From an uncultured Anaeromusa sp. (lineage in GTDB: Bacteria > Bacillota > Negativicutes > Anaeromusales > Anaeromusaceae), in NCBI RefSeq assembly GCF_963676855.1, contig NZ_OY781460.1:806001-870000 (forward strand): DNA of 64,000 nucleotides, in the 5' to 3' direction. Shown here piece after piece: positions 51,522 through 60,310 of this stretch (its first letter is position 1; each line of letters opens with the position of its first letter). The position numbers were made by a program, and so were the translations under genes. The notes beneath the pieces are model-generated. The model saw nothing but the letters and a program-made list of their open reading frames with translations. It did not search any database and had not been told where the DNA came from.

Positions 51522-52805
51522 ATGACTAACGAAACAAAAAGTAAGTTCGGTTTTTGGAGCATTGTGCTCTTGGGGATCAACGCGGTTATCGGGTCCGGCA
51601 TTTTTCTATTGCCTGGCAAAGCCATGGCCTTAATTGGGCCGGGCAGCGTATTTGTGTATCTTTTTATGACGCTGGTTGTGCTGACCATCGCTCTTTGCTT
51701 TGCCGAGTGCGCCGGTAAATTCAGCCGCAATGGTGCGGCCTATGTCTATGCTAGGGAAGCCTTCGGCGAGTTTGTCGGGTTTGAAGTGGGGATCATGCGT
51801 TGGGCCATCGGTATTATTGCCTGGGCGGCGATGGCGGTTGGTTTTGTGACGGCTTTAAGCGCCGTATGGCCGCCGGCACTCGAAGAACCCTATAAAACGA
51901 CGATCATTTTAACGATTCTCTGCGGCTTAGGTCTGCTTAATTATCTGGGCGTGCAGCTGGCTAAAGTGGTCAACAACCTGATTACCGTAGGCAAGGTGCT
52001 ACCGCTATTGTTCTTTGTGGTCCTGGGCGCATTCTTTATCGACTTCGGGAACTTTACGCCGCTATATCCTAAGGGCTTTGACTTGGACGCTTTTGGCGCA
52101 GCAGCGTTGCTCATTTTTTACGCGTTTACCGGCTTTGAAGCGTTGGCCGTAGCGGCGGAAGACATGGAAAACCCGCGGCGCAACCTGCCTTTGGCGTTGA
52201 TGCTGGTCATGGGTTTTTGCTCGGTAGTCTATTTCATGGTGCAGGCAGTGGCGGTGGGTACGCTGGGTGCCGATTTGGCCAAAAGCGTAGCGCCTGTGGC
52301 GGATTCGGCCAACGCTATTTTCGGACCGGCAGGTAAGTGGCTGGTGACCATCGGTACGTTGATTTCCATCGGCGGCATCAATGTAGCGGCCTCGTTTCTA
52401 ACGCCCCGCAGCGGCGTGGCGCTGGCGCAAGATGGTTTGGTGCCTCGTAAAATTGCGGAAACCGGACGCTTTAACACGCCTACTTGGGCGATTTTCATTA
52501 CCGTATTGTTGGCCATTCCAGTGGCTCTTTCGGGGAGCTTCGTCAAGCTGGCGGCGATTAGCGTGGTGTCGCGTTTCGCTCAATATGTGCCGACTTGTTT
52601 GGCGGTTATTGTATTGCGCAAGAAGCGTCCGGATTTGGAAGGCTTTTTCCGGCTGCCGTTGGTTCCCTTTATTCCTATCGCGGCGGTGGTGGTCAGCCTT
52701 TGGCTGGTGTCCAAGGCGTCAACCGAACAGATTCTCTGGGGTCTGGGGGCGATGGCCCTGGGCGTGCCTCTTTACTTTTTCATGAAAAAACAAGGAAACG
52801 CCTGA
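51522..52805 (+). CDS. APC-superfamily amino acid permease
   Basis: A 427-residue membrane protein with about 12 helices. The first helix has the APC motif GINAVIGSGIFLLPGKA; FYAFTGFEALAVAAEDMENP is the conserved helix-6 region, and ASFLTPRSGVALAQDGLVP a later one. The substrate is not determined from sequence; co-expression with cysteine desulfidase and a gamma-glutamyl hydrolase suggests cysteine or a related compound. The ATG follows AAGGAGGAGG. Confidence 0.92.
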   Translation: MTNETKSKFGFWSIVLLGINAVIGSGIFLLPGKAMALIGPGSVFVYLFMTLVVLTIALCFAECAGKFSRNGAAYVYAREAFGEFVGFEVGIMRWAIGIIAWAAMAVGFVTALSAVWPPALEEPYKTTIILTILCGLGLLNYLGVQLAKVVNNLITVGKVLPLLFFVVLGAFFIDFGNFTPLYPKGFDLDAFGAAALLIFYAFTGFEALAVAAEDMENPRRNLPLALMLVMGFCSVVYFMVQAVAVGTLGADLAKSVAPVADSANAIFGPAGKWLVTIGTLISIGGINVAASFLTPRSGVALAQDGLVPRKIAETGRFNTPTWAIFITVLLAIPVALSGSFVKLAAISVVSRFAQYVPTCLAVIVLRKKRPDLEGFFRLPLVPFIPIAAVVVSLWLVSKASTEQILWGLGAMALGVPLYFFMKKQGNA

Positions 52806-52833
52806 CGAGCAAGTTAGGCCGGGAGGTTGTAAG

Positions 52834-54159
52834 GTGAAGCAAGAAGATATTTTGGAATTGCTCCATGCTGAGGTTCTGCCGACGATGGGCTGCACCGAGC
52901 CGGGGGCGGTGGCGCTGGCGGCGGCCCATGCAGCGAAGGTTTTAGAGGGCAAGGTACAAAGCGTGGAAGTCACGGTGAACAGCAATGTCTATAAAAACGG
53001 CGTGGCTGTAGGCATTCCAGGTACCGGGGAAACCGGCATGGAAATCGCCGCGGCTTTGGGAGCGCTGGTGGCGCAGCCGGAAAAGCAGCTTTCGGTGTTG
53101 TCGGAACTTCCGCCGGAGGTTCTGGCGGCGGCGCGGCTGCTGCTGGCGGACCAGGCGGTAACGGTGCGGGTGCATCCAGATAAGACCTCCTTGTGGATCG
53201 AAGTCATTTTGCGCAGTGGAGAACACTGGAGCCGCGCGGTGATTGAGGAAAAGCATACACGGTTGGTGCTGCTGGAAACCGATAAAGAAACGGTATTCGC
53301 TTTAGCGCAAGACGAACGGGAAGCGGCCATTCATACGGACAGCCGCAGCTTTCTGCGGGAGCCGCAGGTGACGGTGGCCAAGCTGATTGAAGCGGTAACC
53401 AAGATTCCCGCAGCGGAGTTGGAATTTTTACAAGAAGGCATCGATATGAACGTCGCCGCCGCCGAGACGGGGATTGAAAAGCGTCTGGGCATGGGGATCG
53501 GCGCTTTCTATCGAGAACTGCAAGTTAAAGGTCTGGCTGGCGAAGACATCATTTACGAAGCGAAGACGCTGACGGCAGCAGCAGCGGACGCCCGTATGTC
53601 CGGCGAGCCGGTGCCTGTCATGTCCAGTGCGGGCAGCGGCAATCATGGCATTACCGCCATCTTGCCGGTGTATGTGACAGCCAAGGCGTTACAAAAGAGC
53701 CATGAAGAATTGTTGCGGGCCGTAGCGATCAGTCATTTGCTGAACGTCTACGTTAAGATCCATACGGGCAATCTCTCCGCTCTTTGTGGCTGTGCCGTAG
53801 CGGCAGCTACCGGAGCGACGGCGGCAGTTACCTGGCTGATGGATCCAGATCAGTCGAAAACGGTGGAAATGGCGATTAAGAATGTCGTCGCCAATCTGAC
53901 CGGCATGATCTGCGACGGCGGCAAGGTAGGCTGTGCGCTGAAGCTTTCCACAGCTGCGGCAACGGCTCTGGAAAGCTCGCTGATGGCGGTGCGGGGCATT
54001 GTGGTCCCTGACAGCAACGGAATAATCGCACCAACCGTGGAAGACACCATTCGCAACCTGGGCCGCGTTAGCGCGCCAGGCATGCTGGAAACGGATAAGG
54101 TCATCACCGGCGTAATGCTGGAAAAACAAGAAAAATCCCGCCAGCAGCGCGAGAACTGA
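52834..54159 (+). CDS. L-cysteine desulfidase family protein (CyuA/UPF0597)
   Basis: A 441-residue iron-sulfur enzyme of the CyuA (UPF0597) family, related to the serine dehydratase alpha subunit. It converts L-cysteine to pyruvate, ammonia and sulfide. Signature segments are LPTMGCTEPGAVALAAAHA near residue 15 (Cys20), SSAGSGNHGITAI near 270, LSALCGCAVAAATGA near 312, and ICDGGKVGCALK near 357; these cysteines ligate the [4Fe-4S] cluster in relatives. The start is a GTG behind GGGAGG. It is the last gene of the sigma54-driven unit and is closed by a hairpin at 54169-54203. Confidence 0.93.
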   Translation: MKQEDILELLHAEVLPTMGCTEPGAVALAAAHAAKVLEGKVQSVEVTVNSNVYKNGVAVGIPGTGETGMEIAAALGALVAQPEKQLSVLSELPPEVLAAARLLLADQAVTVRVHPDKTSLWIEVILRSGEHWSRAVIEEKHTRLVLLETDKETVFALAQDEREAAIHTDSRSFLREPQVTVAKLIEAVTKIPAAELEFLQEGIDMNVAAAETGIEKRLGMGIGAFYRELQVKGLAGEDIIYEAKTLTAAAADARMSGEPVPVMSSAGSGNHGITAILPVYVTAKALQKSHEELLRAVAISHLLNVYVKIHTGNLSALCGCAVAAATGATAAVTWLMDPDQSKTVEMAIKNVVANLTGMICDGGKVGCALKLSTAAATALESSLMAVRGIVVPDSNGIIAPTVEDTIRNLGRVSAPGMLETDKVITGVMLEKQEKSRQQREN

Positions 54160-54168
54160 AGAATAGGA

Positions 54169-54203
54169 AGAACCGCCTCCGGACAACGTCCGGGGGCGGT
54201 TCT
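54169..54203 (+). terminator. Terminator-like hairpin after the cysteine desulfidase gene
   Basis: AGAACCGCCTCCGGAC pairs with GTCCGGGGGCGGTTCT around three bases. The stem is very strong; the T-run after it is short (TTTGCGTT). It marks the left border of the AT-rich block. Confidence 0.8.
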
Positions 54204-54374
54204 TTGCGTTGTTCACGCTTTTTTGCACGTCGTACTGGATTTAGGCAACTCGTAGCCCAATAAGGCAATTGGTGTCCTTTTTATTTATTATTATTTTTTG
54301 ATAATTTACAATTTACTAGAAGATGCAGAGAAATGAACAGCGTTTCTCAAAAAGCAATTAAGGAGTGTTTGTAA

Positions 54375-55052
54375 ATGGCTAATGTTGGGTTGCGTGTCAA
54401 AAAGAATATTGTTCGGCCTTCGAAGGAGTTGATTCAAAGCTTTGCGGGTTTGCCGGTCGCGAATATTGCGGATATGATGAATCGCATGTTTTGTGTTGAC
54501 GCCAAAATCCGTCCGATGAATGCCGCACCATTAGTAGGGCCTGCTTTTACGATTAAAGCTAGACCGGGAGATAATCTCTTGCTGCATAAAGCGTTGGATT
54601 TGGCGCAGCCTGGAGATATTTTAGTTGTGGATGCACAAGGCGACATGAGCAACTCCATTATGGGCGAATTGATGGTTATGTGGGCGATAAAAAAAGGCCT
54701 GGGAGGTTTTGTAATTGACGGCGCCATTCGTGATATCGGCGCCATTAAAAACATGGACATTCCGATTTATGCGGCAGGCTTGAATCCGGCTGGTCCTTAT
54801 AAAGACGGCCCGGGAGAAATCAATTTCCCCGTATCTTGCGGCGGTGTCGTTATTAATCCCGGCGACATTCTGGTAGGCGATGAAGATGGCGTGGTTGTGA
54901 TTAAGCCGGAAGATGCGCCGGAAGTATTGAAAAAAACACAGGCCAAAAATCAAGCGGAGCAACAGACTATGAAGGACATTGAAAAATTAGCGTGGGATCG
55001 CACCTGGGTAGACAAGGCGCTTGCCGAACGCGGCTGCGAATATATTGATTAG
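54375..55052 (+). CDS. RraA-like / HMG aldolase family protein
   Basis: A 225-residue protein of the RraA/4-hydroxy-4-methyl-2-oxoglutarate aldolase family, which includes divalent-metal aldolases and oxaloacetate decarboxylases. Family signatures are VANIADMMNRMF near residue 29, GPAFTIKARPGDN near 56, GDILVVDAQGD near 80, and GFVIDGAIRDIGAI near 113, where Arg-Asp is the catalytic/metal pair. It is the first gene of an AT-richer cluster with an MFS importer and a 2-hydroxyacid dehydrogenase, so cleavage of a hydroxylated oxo-acid is likely. The ATG follows AAGGAG. Confidence 0.9.
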   Translation: MANVGLRVKKNIVRPSKELIQSFAGLPVANIADMMNRMFCVDAKIRPMNAAPLVGPAFTIKARPGDNLLLHKALDLAQPGDILVVDAQGDMSNSIMGELMVMWAIKKGLGGFVIDGAIRDIGAIKNMDIPIYAAGLNPAGPYKDGPGEINFPVSCGGVVINPGDILVGDEDGVVVIKPEDAPEVLKKTQAKNQAEQQTMKDIEKLAWDRTWVDKALAERGCEYID

Positions 55053-55065
55053 TCTTTAATCCTGC

Positions 55066-55111
55066 AAACAGCAACTGCGCTAATGACAACGTTGGTACGG
55101 TTGCTGTTTGT
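55066..55111 (+). terminator. Stem-loop after the RraA-like gene
   Basis: CAAACAGCAAC pairs with GTTGCTGTTTG around a 24-base loop, 14 bases after the stop. There is no clear T-run, so it may be an attenuator or RNA-stabilising structure rather than a full terminator. Confidence 0.5.
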
Positions 55112-55144
55112 CTTCTGTAATGAATTAAGTAAGGGGTGTGTTGT

Positions 55145-56506
55145 ATGCAACAACAAGTAGAACAAAAAGTTCAGGAGATGATAGAAAAAAAGTCAAAATT
55201 TCGTTGGGTGGTTATGGCGCTGATTTTTTGCGTTTACATGATTGCTGGCGCCGACCGGGCTAATATTGGCGTAGTTGTTCCTTATATAAAAGAAAGCTTT
55301 CAAATGTCGAATACTGATATTGGCGCCATGGCCAGTCTGTTTTATATTGGATATGCTCTAATTCAAATTCCGTCTGGTTTTCTTTTTAGCAAATATGGTG
55401 TAAAGAAGATTTTATCTATATCGATGATTCTCACTTCCTTGGCTACGGCCATTATGGGGACAGCGTCGAATGTTTTTCATCTGAAAGCGGCACGAGTTTT
55501 GCTTGGCTTTTCTGAAGGACCGCTTAATATTGGTAGCTTAACTACGATTAATAAATGGTTTCCAGCTCAAGAAAAAGGGACGGCAACGGGTATTTTTATG
55601 GCATCCATCAAGTTTGCTCCAGCCGTGGTGCCGCCGTTGTGCGCTTATATTATTTATGCCTATGGATGGAGAGAAGTATTCTACTTGTTTGCGATTCCTG
55701 GATTTATCTTTTCAGCGCTTTGGTGGTGGATGGTTAAAGATGATCCCAAAGATAGTCAATATTGCAATACAGCAGAACTGGCATATATTACAGCCGGGAA
55801 AAAGACTAGTGCTAAAATAAATGAGGGACTAACTACAAAGAAAACTCAGCGGCTTCAATGGCTGGATAAACTTATTCGGGTACGAAAGATACGGATGTTA
55901 GACACAAATCGCCAAGTATTGTCTTCGCGGAGTTTATGGGGCTGCGCGCTGGGGTACTTTCTAATGGTAGGTATTACGTATGCCATTATGACTTGGGTTC
56001 CCACTTACTTAGTTACTGTAAAAAAATTTTCCATTATGAAAATGGGCTTTGTAGCTGCCGCACCGTGGATTGGAGCCATGTTGGGAAATTTAATTGGAGG
56101 CTGGTTGTCTGATCGAGTGTTTGATAAGAGACGCAAGCCAGTTATGTTGTTGACTGCTGCTTCAACCGTAATTATGATGTACTCTCTACTTTATTCTCCG
56201 AACGACCCCTTTGTTTTGGGTGTGGTATTGCTGTTGGCCGGGATACTCCTTAACTTGGGATATTCTACGTTTTTAGCGTATCCAATGGGACTGGTTACAA
56301 AAGAAAAGGTGCCTTTTGCAGCGTCTATTGTCAATACAGCGGGATCTTTAGGCGGGGCGTTTGCTCCGTTTGTGGTGGGCGTATTGCTTGACAAGTTTAA
56401 CTGGGATGTAGTTTTTGCCTTTTTGTCTGTTAGCTCTCTCATTACTTTTTTCATCTTGTTAACTATGATTGAGCCAATGGAGGAAGATACTAGCAGCAAC
56501 GCCTAG
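55145..56506 (+). CDS. MFS transporter, anion:cation symporter (ACS) family
   Basis: A 453-residue, 12-helix transporter of the ACS family (GudP/ExuT-like organic acid importers). Typical are GADRANIGVVVPYIKESF, SGFLFSKYGVKKIL, LLGFSEGPLNIGSLTTINKWFP, and GGWLSDRVFDKRRKPV. It should import a sugar acid or other organic anion used by the flanking RraA-like and dehydrogenase enzymes. The start is the ATG at 55145 behind AAGGGGTG. The sequence is notably AT-richer than the genes before 54.2 kb. Confidence 0.92.
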   Translation: MQQQVEQKVQEMIEKKSKFRWVVMALIFCVYMIAGADRANIGVVVPYIKESFQMSNTDIGAMASLFYIGYALIQIPSGFLFSKYGVKKILSISMILTSLATAIMGTASNVFHLKAARVLLGFSEGPLNIGSLTTINKWFPAQEKGTATGIFMASIKFAPAVVPPLCAYIIYAYGWREVFYLFAIPGFIFSALWWWMVKDDPKDSQYCNTAELAYITAGKKTSAKINEGLTTKKTQRLQWLDKLIRVRKIRMLDTNRQVLSSRSLWGCALGYFLMVGITYAIMTWVPTYLVTVKKFSIMKMGFVAAAPWIGAMLGNLIGGWLSDRVFDKRRKPVMLLTAASTVIMMYSLLYSPNDPFVLGVVLLLAGILLNLGYSTFLAYPMGLVTKEKVPFAASIVNTAGSLGGAFAPFVVGVLLDKFNWDVVFAFLSVSSLITFFILLTMIEPMEEDTSSNA

Positions 56507-56549
56507 CGTGCAGTTGATTTTAATTACGTAGATGTGGAGGCGAAAATCC

Positions 56550-57479
56550 ATGAAAACATATATTTTTGATCCGATATCAGATCAAGCGCTAGCGTATGCG
56601 CAGAAAAACCTGGATGTAGTAACCTGGGATAGCGATAAAATTAGAAGTTATGCGGAAGCGGAAGCGGTAATTGTCAGGACCTTTAAGATGTCGCAGAAAG
56701 TTATTGATCAGATGCCGAAGCTGAAGATCATTGCCAAACATGGTGTAGGGGTGGACAATATAGACATTTCGTATGCAAAAAACAAAAATATTGTGGTAAC
56801 CAATACGCCGGAAGCCAACATGAATTCTGTTGCCGAATTGGCTATCGGTCTTGCCTTTAGCTGTGTGCGGAAAATTACTCAGAGCCATTTGGCCGCCTTA
56901 GACGGTCTCGAAAAAAATTCACCTATGTATTTAAGCGGTTATGAAATGGCGGGGAAGACGCTAGGGCTAATCGGCCTGGGGAAAATCGGCATGTCTGTTG
57001 GCAAGAAACTTCGTGACGCATTTGCTGTAAATGTTATTGTATATGATCCTTTTGCTGCTGCAGAACAGTGTAGTTCACTAGGTTTTGCAAAAGTAGCTAC
57101 TCTTGAAGAATTATGCCGAACTAGTGATATTATCTCTATTTCGGTACCGTTGACGGAAAAAACGAGAAACATGATTTCGGCGCAAGAGCTGTCGTGGATG
57201 AAGAAAACGGCTGTGCTTGTTAATACATCTCGCGGTGGTATCGTAAGTGAAGATGATCTATATGAGGCATTGGAAAGTAATAAACTGTTCGGAGCCGCAT
57301 TAGATGTGTTTGTGGAAGAACCTATCAAAATTGATCATCCTTTATTAACTTGTGAAAACTTTATTGCTACTCCTCACAATGGCGCCAATACAGCAGATGC
57401 TCTCATTCGGATGGGAATTGGCGCTGTCGATGAAATTGTACGGGCTAAAAATGGTGACGAAGTCCACGCTAAATTATGA
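56550..57479 (+). CDS. 2-Hydroxyacid dehydrogenase (phosphoglycerate dehydrogenase-like)
   Basis: A 309-residue NAD-dependent D-2-hydroxyacid dehydrogenase. The Rossmann motif GLIGLGKIGMSVGK lies near residue 142; catalytic residues are in NTSRGGIVSEDDL (Arg), DVFVEEP (Glu) and ATPHNGANT (His). It lacks the ACT domain of long PGDH enzymes. In this cluster it probably oxidises or reduces the organic acid imported by the ACS transporter. The ATG at 56550 follows GGAGG. Confidence 0.92.
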   Translation: MKTYIFDPISDQALAYAQKNLDVVTWDSDKIRSYAEAEAVIVRTFKMSQKVIDQMPKLKIIAKHGVGVDNIDISYAKNKNIVVTNTPEANMNSVAELAIGLAFSCVRKITQSHLAALDGLEKNSPMYLSGYEMAGKTLGLIGLGKIGMSVGKKLRDAFAVNVIVYDPFAAAEQCSSLGFAKVATLEELCRTSDIISISVPLTEKTRNMISAQELSWMKKTAVLVNTSRGGIVSEDDLYEALESNKLFGAALDVFVEEPIKIDHPLLTCENFIATPHNGANTADALIRMGIGAVDEIVRAKNGDEVHAKL

Positions 57480-57859
57480 GTATCTGCAAACGGGATGGTT
57501 GTGAAGCAAAAAGTGTTTTTGTAATATAGCCGAGTTAATTAATGGTAAAGCAAAATGACGGTATGTTAGTATACCGTCATTTTGTTTATACTAAGTGTTT
57601 CTAAGAAGACGATAGAGCAGTGCAAAAATCAAAGGTAGTAGTATATAATGCTAATAAGATTAGAACTGAAAAATCTGAAAGTATAGTAAACGTTGATGCA
57701 GAATCTACAGTCAAGCTTGGCGAAAGCAAGGATCGAATTAGAAAGGGATCAGACAAGGGGAAAAAGAGCTTTGTTATGCAGGGGAGCCGCAATATTGCAT
57801 AAGCACAAGGCAGTCGGTTGTGAAGCTAAATTAAAATTTCAAGGAAAGGGGATTGAAAA
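57480..57859. other. Intergenic region before the lytS-type kinase gene
   Basis: A 380-base gap with a terminator at 57552-57588 and then about 270 AT-rich bases. Short frames of about 60 codons here have no ribosome site and are not credited. It should hold the promoter of the two-component system; none could be assigned with confidence. Confidence 0.4.
57552..57588 (+). terminator. Terminator after the 2-hydroxyacid dehydrogenase gene
   Basis: AAAATGACGGTAT pairs with ATACCGTCATTTT around six bases, followed by TTTGTTTAT. Confidence 0.88.
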
Positions 57860-59542
57860 GTGGACGTTAGCATAGAAAGCATTAAAAATGTTGGTCTTAT
57901 AGTTCTTTTAGCATATCCACTTACACATTATGCTGTTTTGCAGCGTTCACTTGTGATGATTTCCAATTCTTTGGATAAGGTGAATTTAATAGTTATCTTC
58001 AGTATTTTGTCGATCGTGACCAATATAGCTGGAACAGAGGTTTTTAATGGAGCGTTACTGTCCAGCCGGATCATTTGCCCTGCTATTGCGGGGTTAATTT
58101 CAGGCCCTATTGTTGGAACCATAGTGGGTGTAATGGGCGGGCTTCATCGTTATACATTGGGCGGCTTCACTGCATTACCTGATTTTTTATCCATGATAGC
58201 AAGTGGTATTATAGGCGGCTTCTTCTATAAGCACTATCGGGAAAAGAGAATTAGTTTTGGGAAAGCGTTTTTTTTGGGCGCTATTGCAGGAACTCTTGAG
58301 TTGCTTCTTGTTGTTCTTTTAGCCAAACCTTCGGTTTTAGCATTTGCGTTGGTAAGCTGGCTTGGGCCGGCCAATGTAATTATAAATGCAATTGGCGGAG
58401 GTCTATTTGTTAGCATTTTGAAAAAAGTTCAGCATAGTCAGTATTCTATTGGCGCCAGTTATGCGGAAATAGCAACCGTAATTGCTCAAAAAACATTGCC
58501 TGTGGTGAGAGGTGAACTTGATCTCAAAAGTGCACAAAAAATAGCAAGTATTCTTTTAGCTGAAGCCGGCTTTGGCGCGGTTTCTATTAATGACGGAAAA
58601 AAAGTATTAGCCTTTTGTGGTGCTGGAGATGAACACCACAAAGTGGGAGATGTAGTTTTGCCGCAGATGGCGATGCTTACTAAACATGAAATTGGAATTG
58701 CCAATTCGCATGCGGAAATTGGCTGTGCGTATAAAGCATGTCCGCTTGATTCAGCTATTGTTGTTGCTTTGAATTGTGGAGATGAACGGATTGGAAATCT
58801 TGAAGTGTATAAAGTTAGAGATGTTTTTCATCCTCCGGATGTTAAATTAGTAACCGGAATTGCGGAGCTGATTAGCTCGCAAATTTATATAGCGCGATTA
58901 AGGCAAAAGGAGCAAATGTTGTCAAAAGCAGAATATGATACGTTGCGATCGCAAATAAATCCGCATTTTTTATTTAATACGTTAAGTGTAATAAAATTTC
59001 TTGTTCGTACTGAACCTGAAAAAGCGCAGCATTTAATATTGACCTTAGCTTCTTTTCTTAGAAAAAATTTGAAAACGACGGAAGATCTGATTCCGTTTGC
59101 TGAAGAGATGAAATGTATTGAGTTCTACTTAACGATTCAACAAGCTAGGTTTGGTGAACGCCTTGCCGTAGAGAATGTGATTGAATCTAAGTGTTTAGAT
59201 ATCGCTTTCCCTGCATTTACCTTGCAGCCACTAGTTGAAAACTCATTAAATCATGGTTTGGCGTCAGTAGACGGAGCCTTGAAAGTAGTAGTGACAGCTC
59301 AAATCGTTGAAAACAGGATGATTGTTAGAGTAGAAGATAATGGGGTGGGAATCCCGGAAGAAGTAATAGAAGCTGTTAGAAATAACAAAGTCCTAGGGTC
59401 TATGGGGGTCGGACTTACGAATGTGAACCGGAGACTAAAAAGCATTTTTGGGAAAGAATATTCGTTTACTATACAAAATAAAAATCCTGGTGCAACGGCT
59501 GAAATTCAGATACCAATGGCAGCTAAGAAAGGTGGGCAATAA
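57860..59542 (+). CDS. LytS-type sensor histidine kinase
   Basis: A 560-residue kinase: an N-terminal 5TM LytS/YhcK-type region (about 10-190) containing NIAGTEVFNGALLSSR and GPIVGTIVGVMGGLHRYTLG, a GAF-like middle (about 210-340), and a His_kinase/HATPase part with the LytS signature RSQINPHFLFNTL (His369), LQPLVENSLNHGL and VEDNGVGIPEE. 5TM-Lyt sensors in other bacteria sense small carboxylates such as pyruvate. The start is a GTG behind AAGGAAAGGGG. It is paired with a LytTR regulator one base downstream. Confidence 0.94.
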   Translation: MDVSIESIKNVGLIVLLAYPLTHYAVLQRSLVMISNSLDKVNLIVIFSILSIVTNIAGTEVFNGALLSSRIICPAIAGLISGPIVGTIVGVMGGLHRYTLGGFTALPDFLSMIASGIIGGFFYKHYREKRISFGKAFFLGAIAGTLELLLVVLLAKPSVLAFALVSWLGPANVIINAIGGGLFVSILKKVQHSQYSIGASYAEIATVIAQKTLPVVRGELDLKSAQKIASILLAEAGFGAVSINDGKKVLAFCGAGDEHHKVGDVVLPQMAMLTKHEIGIANSHAEIGCAYKACPLDSAIVVALNCGDERIGNLEVYKVRDVFHPPDVKLVTGIAELISSQIYIARLRQKEQMLSKAEYDTLRSQINPHFLFNTLSVIKFLVRTEPEKAQHLILTLASFLRKNLKTTEDLIPFAEEMKCIEFYLTIQQARFGERLAVENVIESKCLDIAFPAFTLQPLVENSLNHGLASVDGALKVVVTAQIVENRMIVRVEDNGVGIPEEVIEAVRNNKVLGSMGVGLTNVNRRLKSIFGKEYSFTIQNKNPGATAEIQIPMAAKKGGQ

Positions 59543-59543
59543 A

Positions 59544-60281
59544 GTGCGTGTTCTAATAGTCGATGATGAGAGCCATATTGTTATGGAGTTAGAATATATT
59601 CTTAGTCATATGCAAGACGTGGAAGTTTTAAAATCGTGTATTTCTGGAAATGCGGCGTTAGAAGCGATTGTTAAGCTTGAACCGGATGTAGTGTTTTTAG
59701 ATATTGAGATGCCTGGATTGTCAGGAATTCAACTTGGGCATATTCTTAAGACCATTCAAAAACCACCCTATATTATCTACGTTACAGCACATGAAAAATT
59801 TGCTCTTGAGGCATTTAAGGTTGGGGCGAGAGGGTATATTCTAAAACCTTTTTCAGAAGAGGATATAAAAGAGCAAATTCGCTTAGCGGCAATTAACTTT
59901 GCTGAAGTTGAAAAACAAATACCCGAAGAGGAAAAAAGGAAATTTGCTAGCATTCCTAAGGTTGGGGTAGAAATCAACGGACGATTTTCTTTGTTGGACC
60001 AACAAGATATTATGATGGCTTATGCGAGCGATAGATCTGTTTATATACGGGCGGAGGGGCGCGATTACCTTTGTCAATTTTCTCTTTCAGAATTGGAAAA
60101 TAGACTTCAAAAAGAAACGTTTTTTCGGTGTCATCGGAACTACATCGTAAATCTTTATCGGGTTATAGAAGTGAGACCGTGGTTTAATAATACCTATGTA
60201 TTGCTAATGGATGATAATAAAACCGAAGTGCCTGTAAGTCGTTCGCAGCGCATTGCGATAAAAAATATGTTCAACTTGTAA
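59544..60281 (+). CDS. LytTR-family response regulator
   Basis: A 245-residue regulator: a REC domain (about 1-115) with D53 in FLDIEMPGLSG and LKPFSEEDI, and a LytTR DNA-binding domain (about 145-240) with FRCHRNYIVNLYRV and VSRSQRIAIKN. The start is the GTG at 59544, one base after the kinase stop; a longer frame to 59448 lies inside the kinase and is rejected. It likely controls the aldolase/transporter/dehydrogenase genes; LytTR sites were not located. Confidence 0.94.
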   Translation: MRVLIVDDESHIVMELEYILSHMQDVEVLKSCISGNAALEAIVKLEPDVVFLDIEMPGLSGIQLGHILKTIQKPPYIIYVTAHEKFALEAFKVGARGYILKPFSEEDIKEQIRLAAINFAEVEKQIPEEEKRKFASIPKVGVEINGRFSLLDQQDIMMAYASDRSVYIRAEGRDYLCQFSLSELENRLQKETFFRCHRNYIVNLYRVIEVRPWFNNTYVLLMDDNKTEVPVSRSQRIAIKNMFNL

Positions 60282-60310
60282 AGAGTAATAGCCTTTTAAT
60301 GGAGGGCGCT

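Noticed and set aside
55066..55111. Sigma54 promoter before the ACS transporter
   Set aside because: TTGGTAC...TTGC is present but the GG-to-GC spacing is wrong; the bases belong to a stem-loop.
57600..57875. Two overlapping frames of about 60 codons before the lytS-type gene
   Set aside because: They lack ribosome sites, overlap one another and show no family features; the region is more likely promoter and leader.
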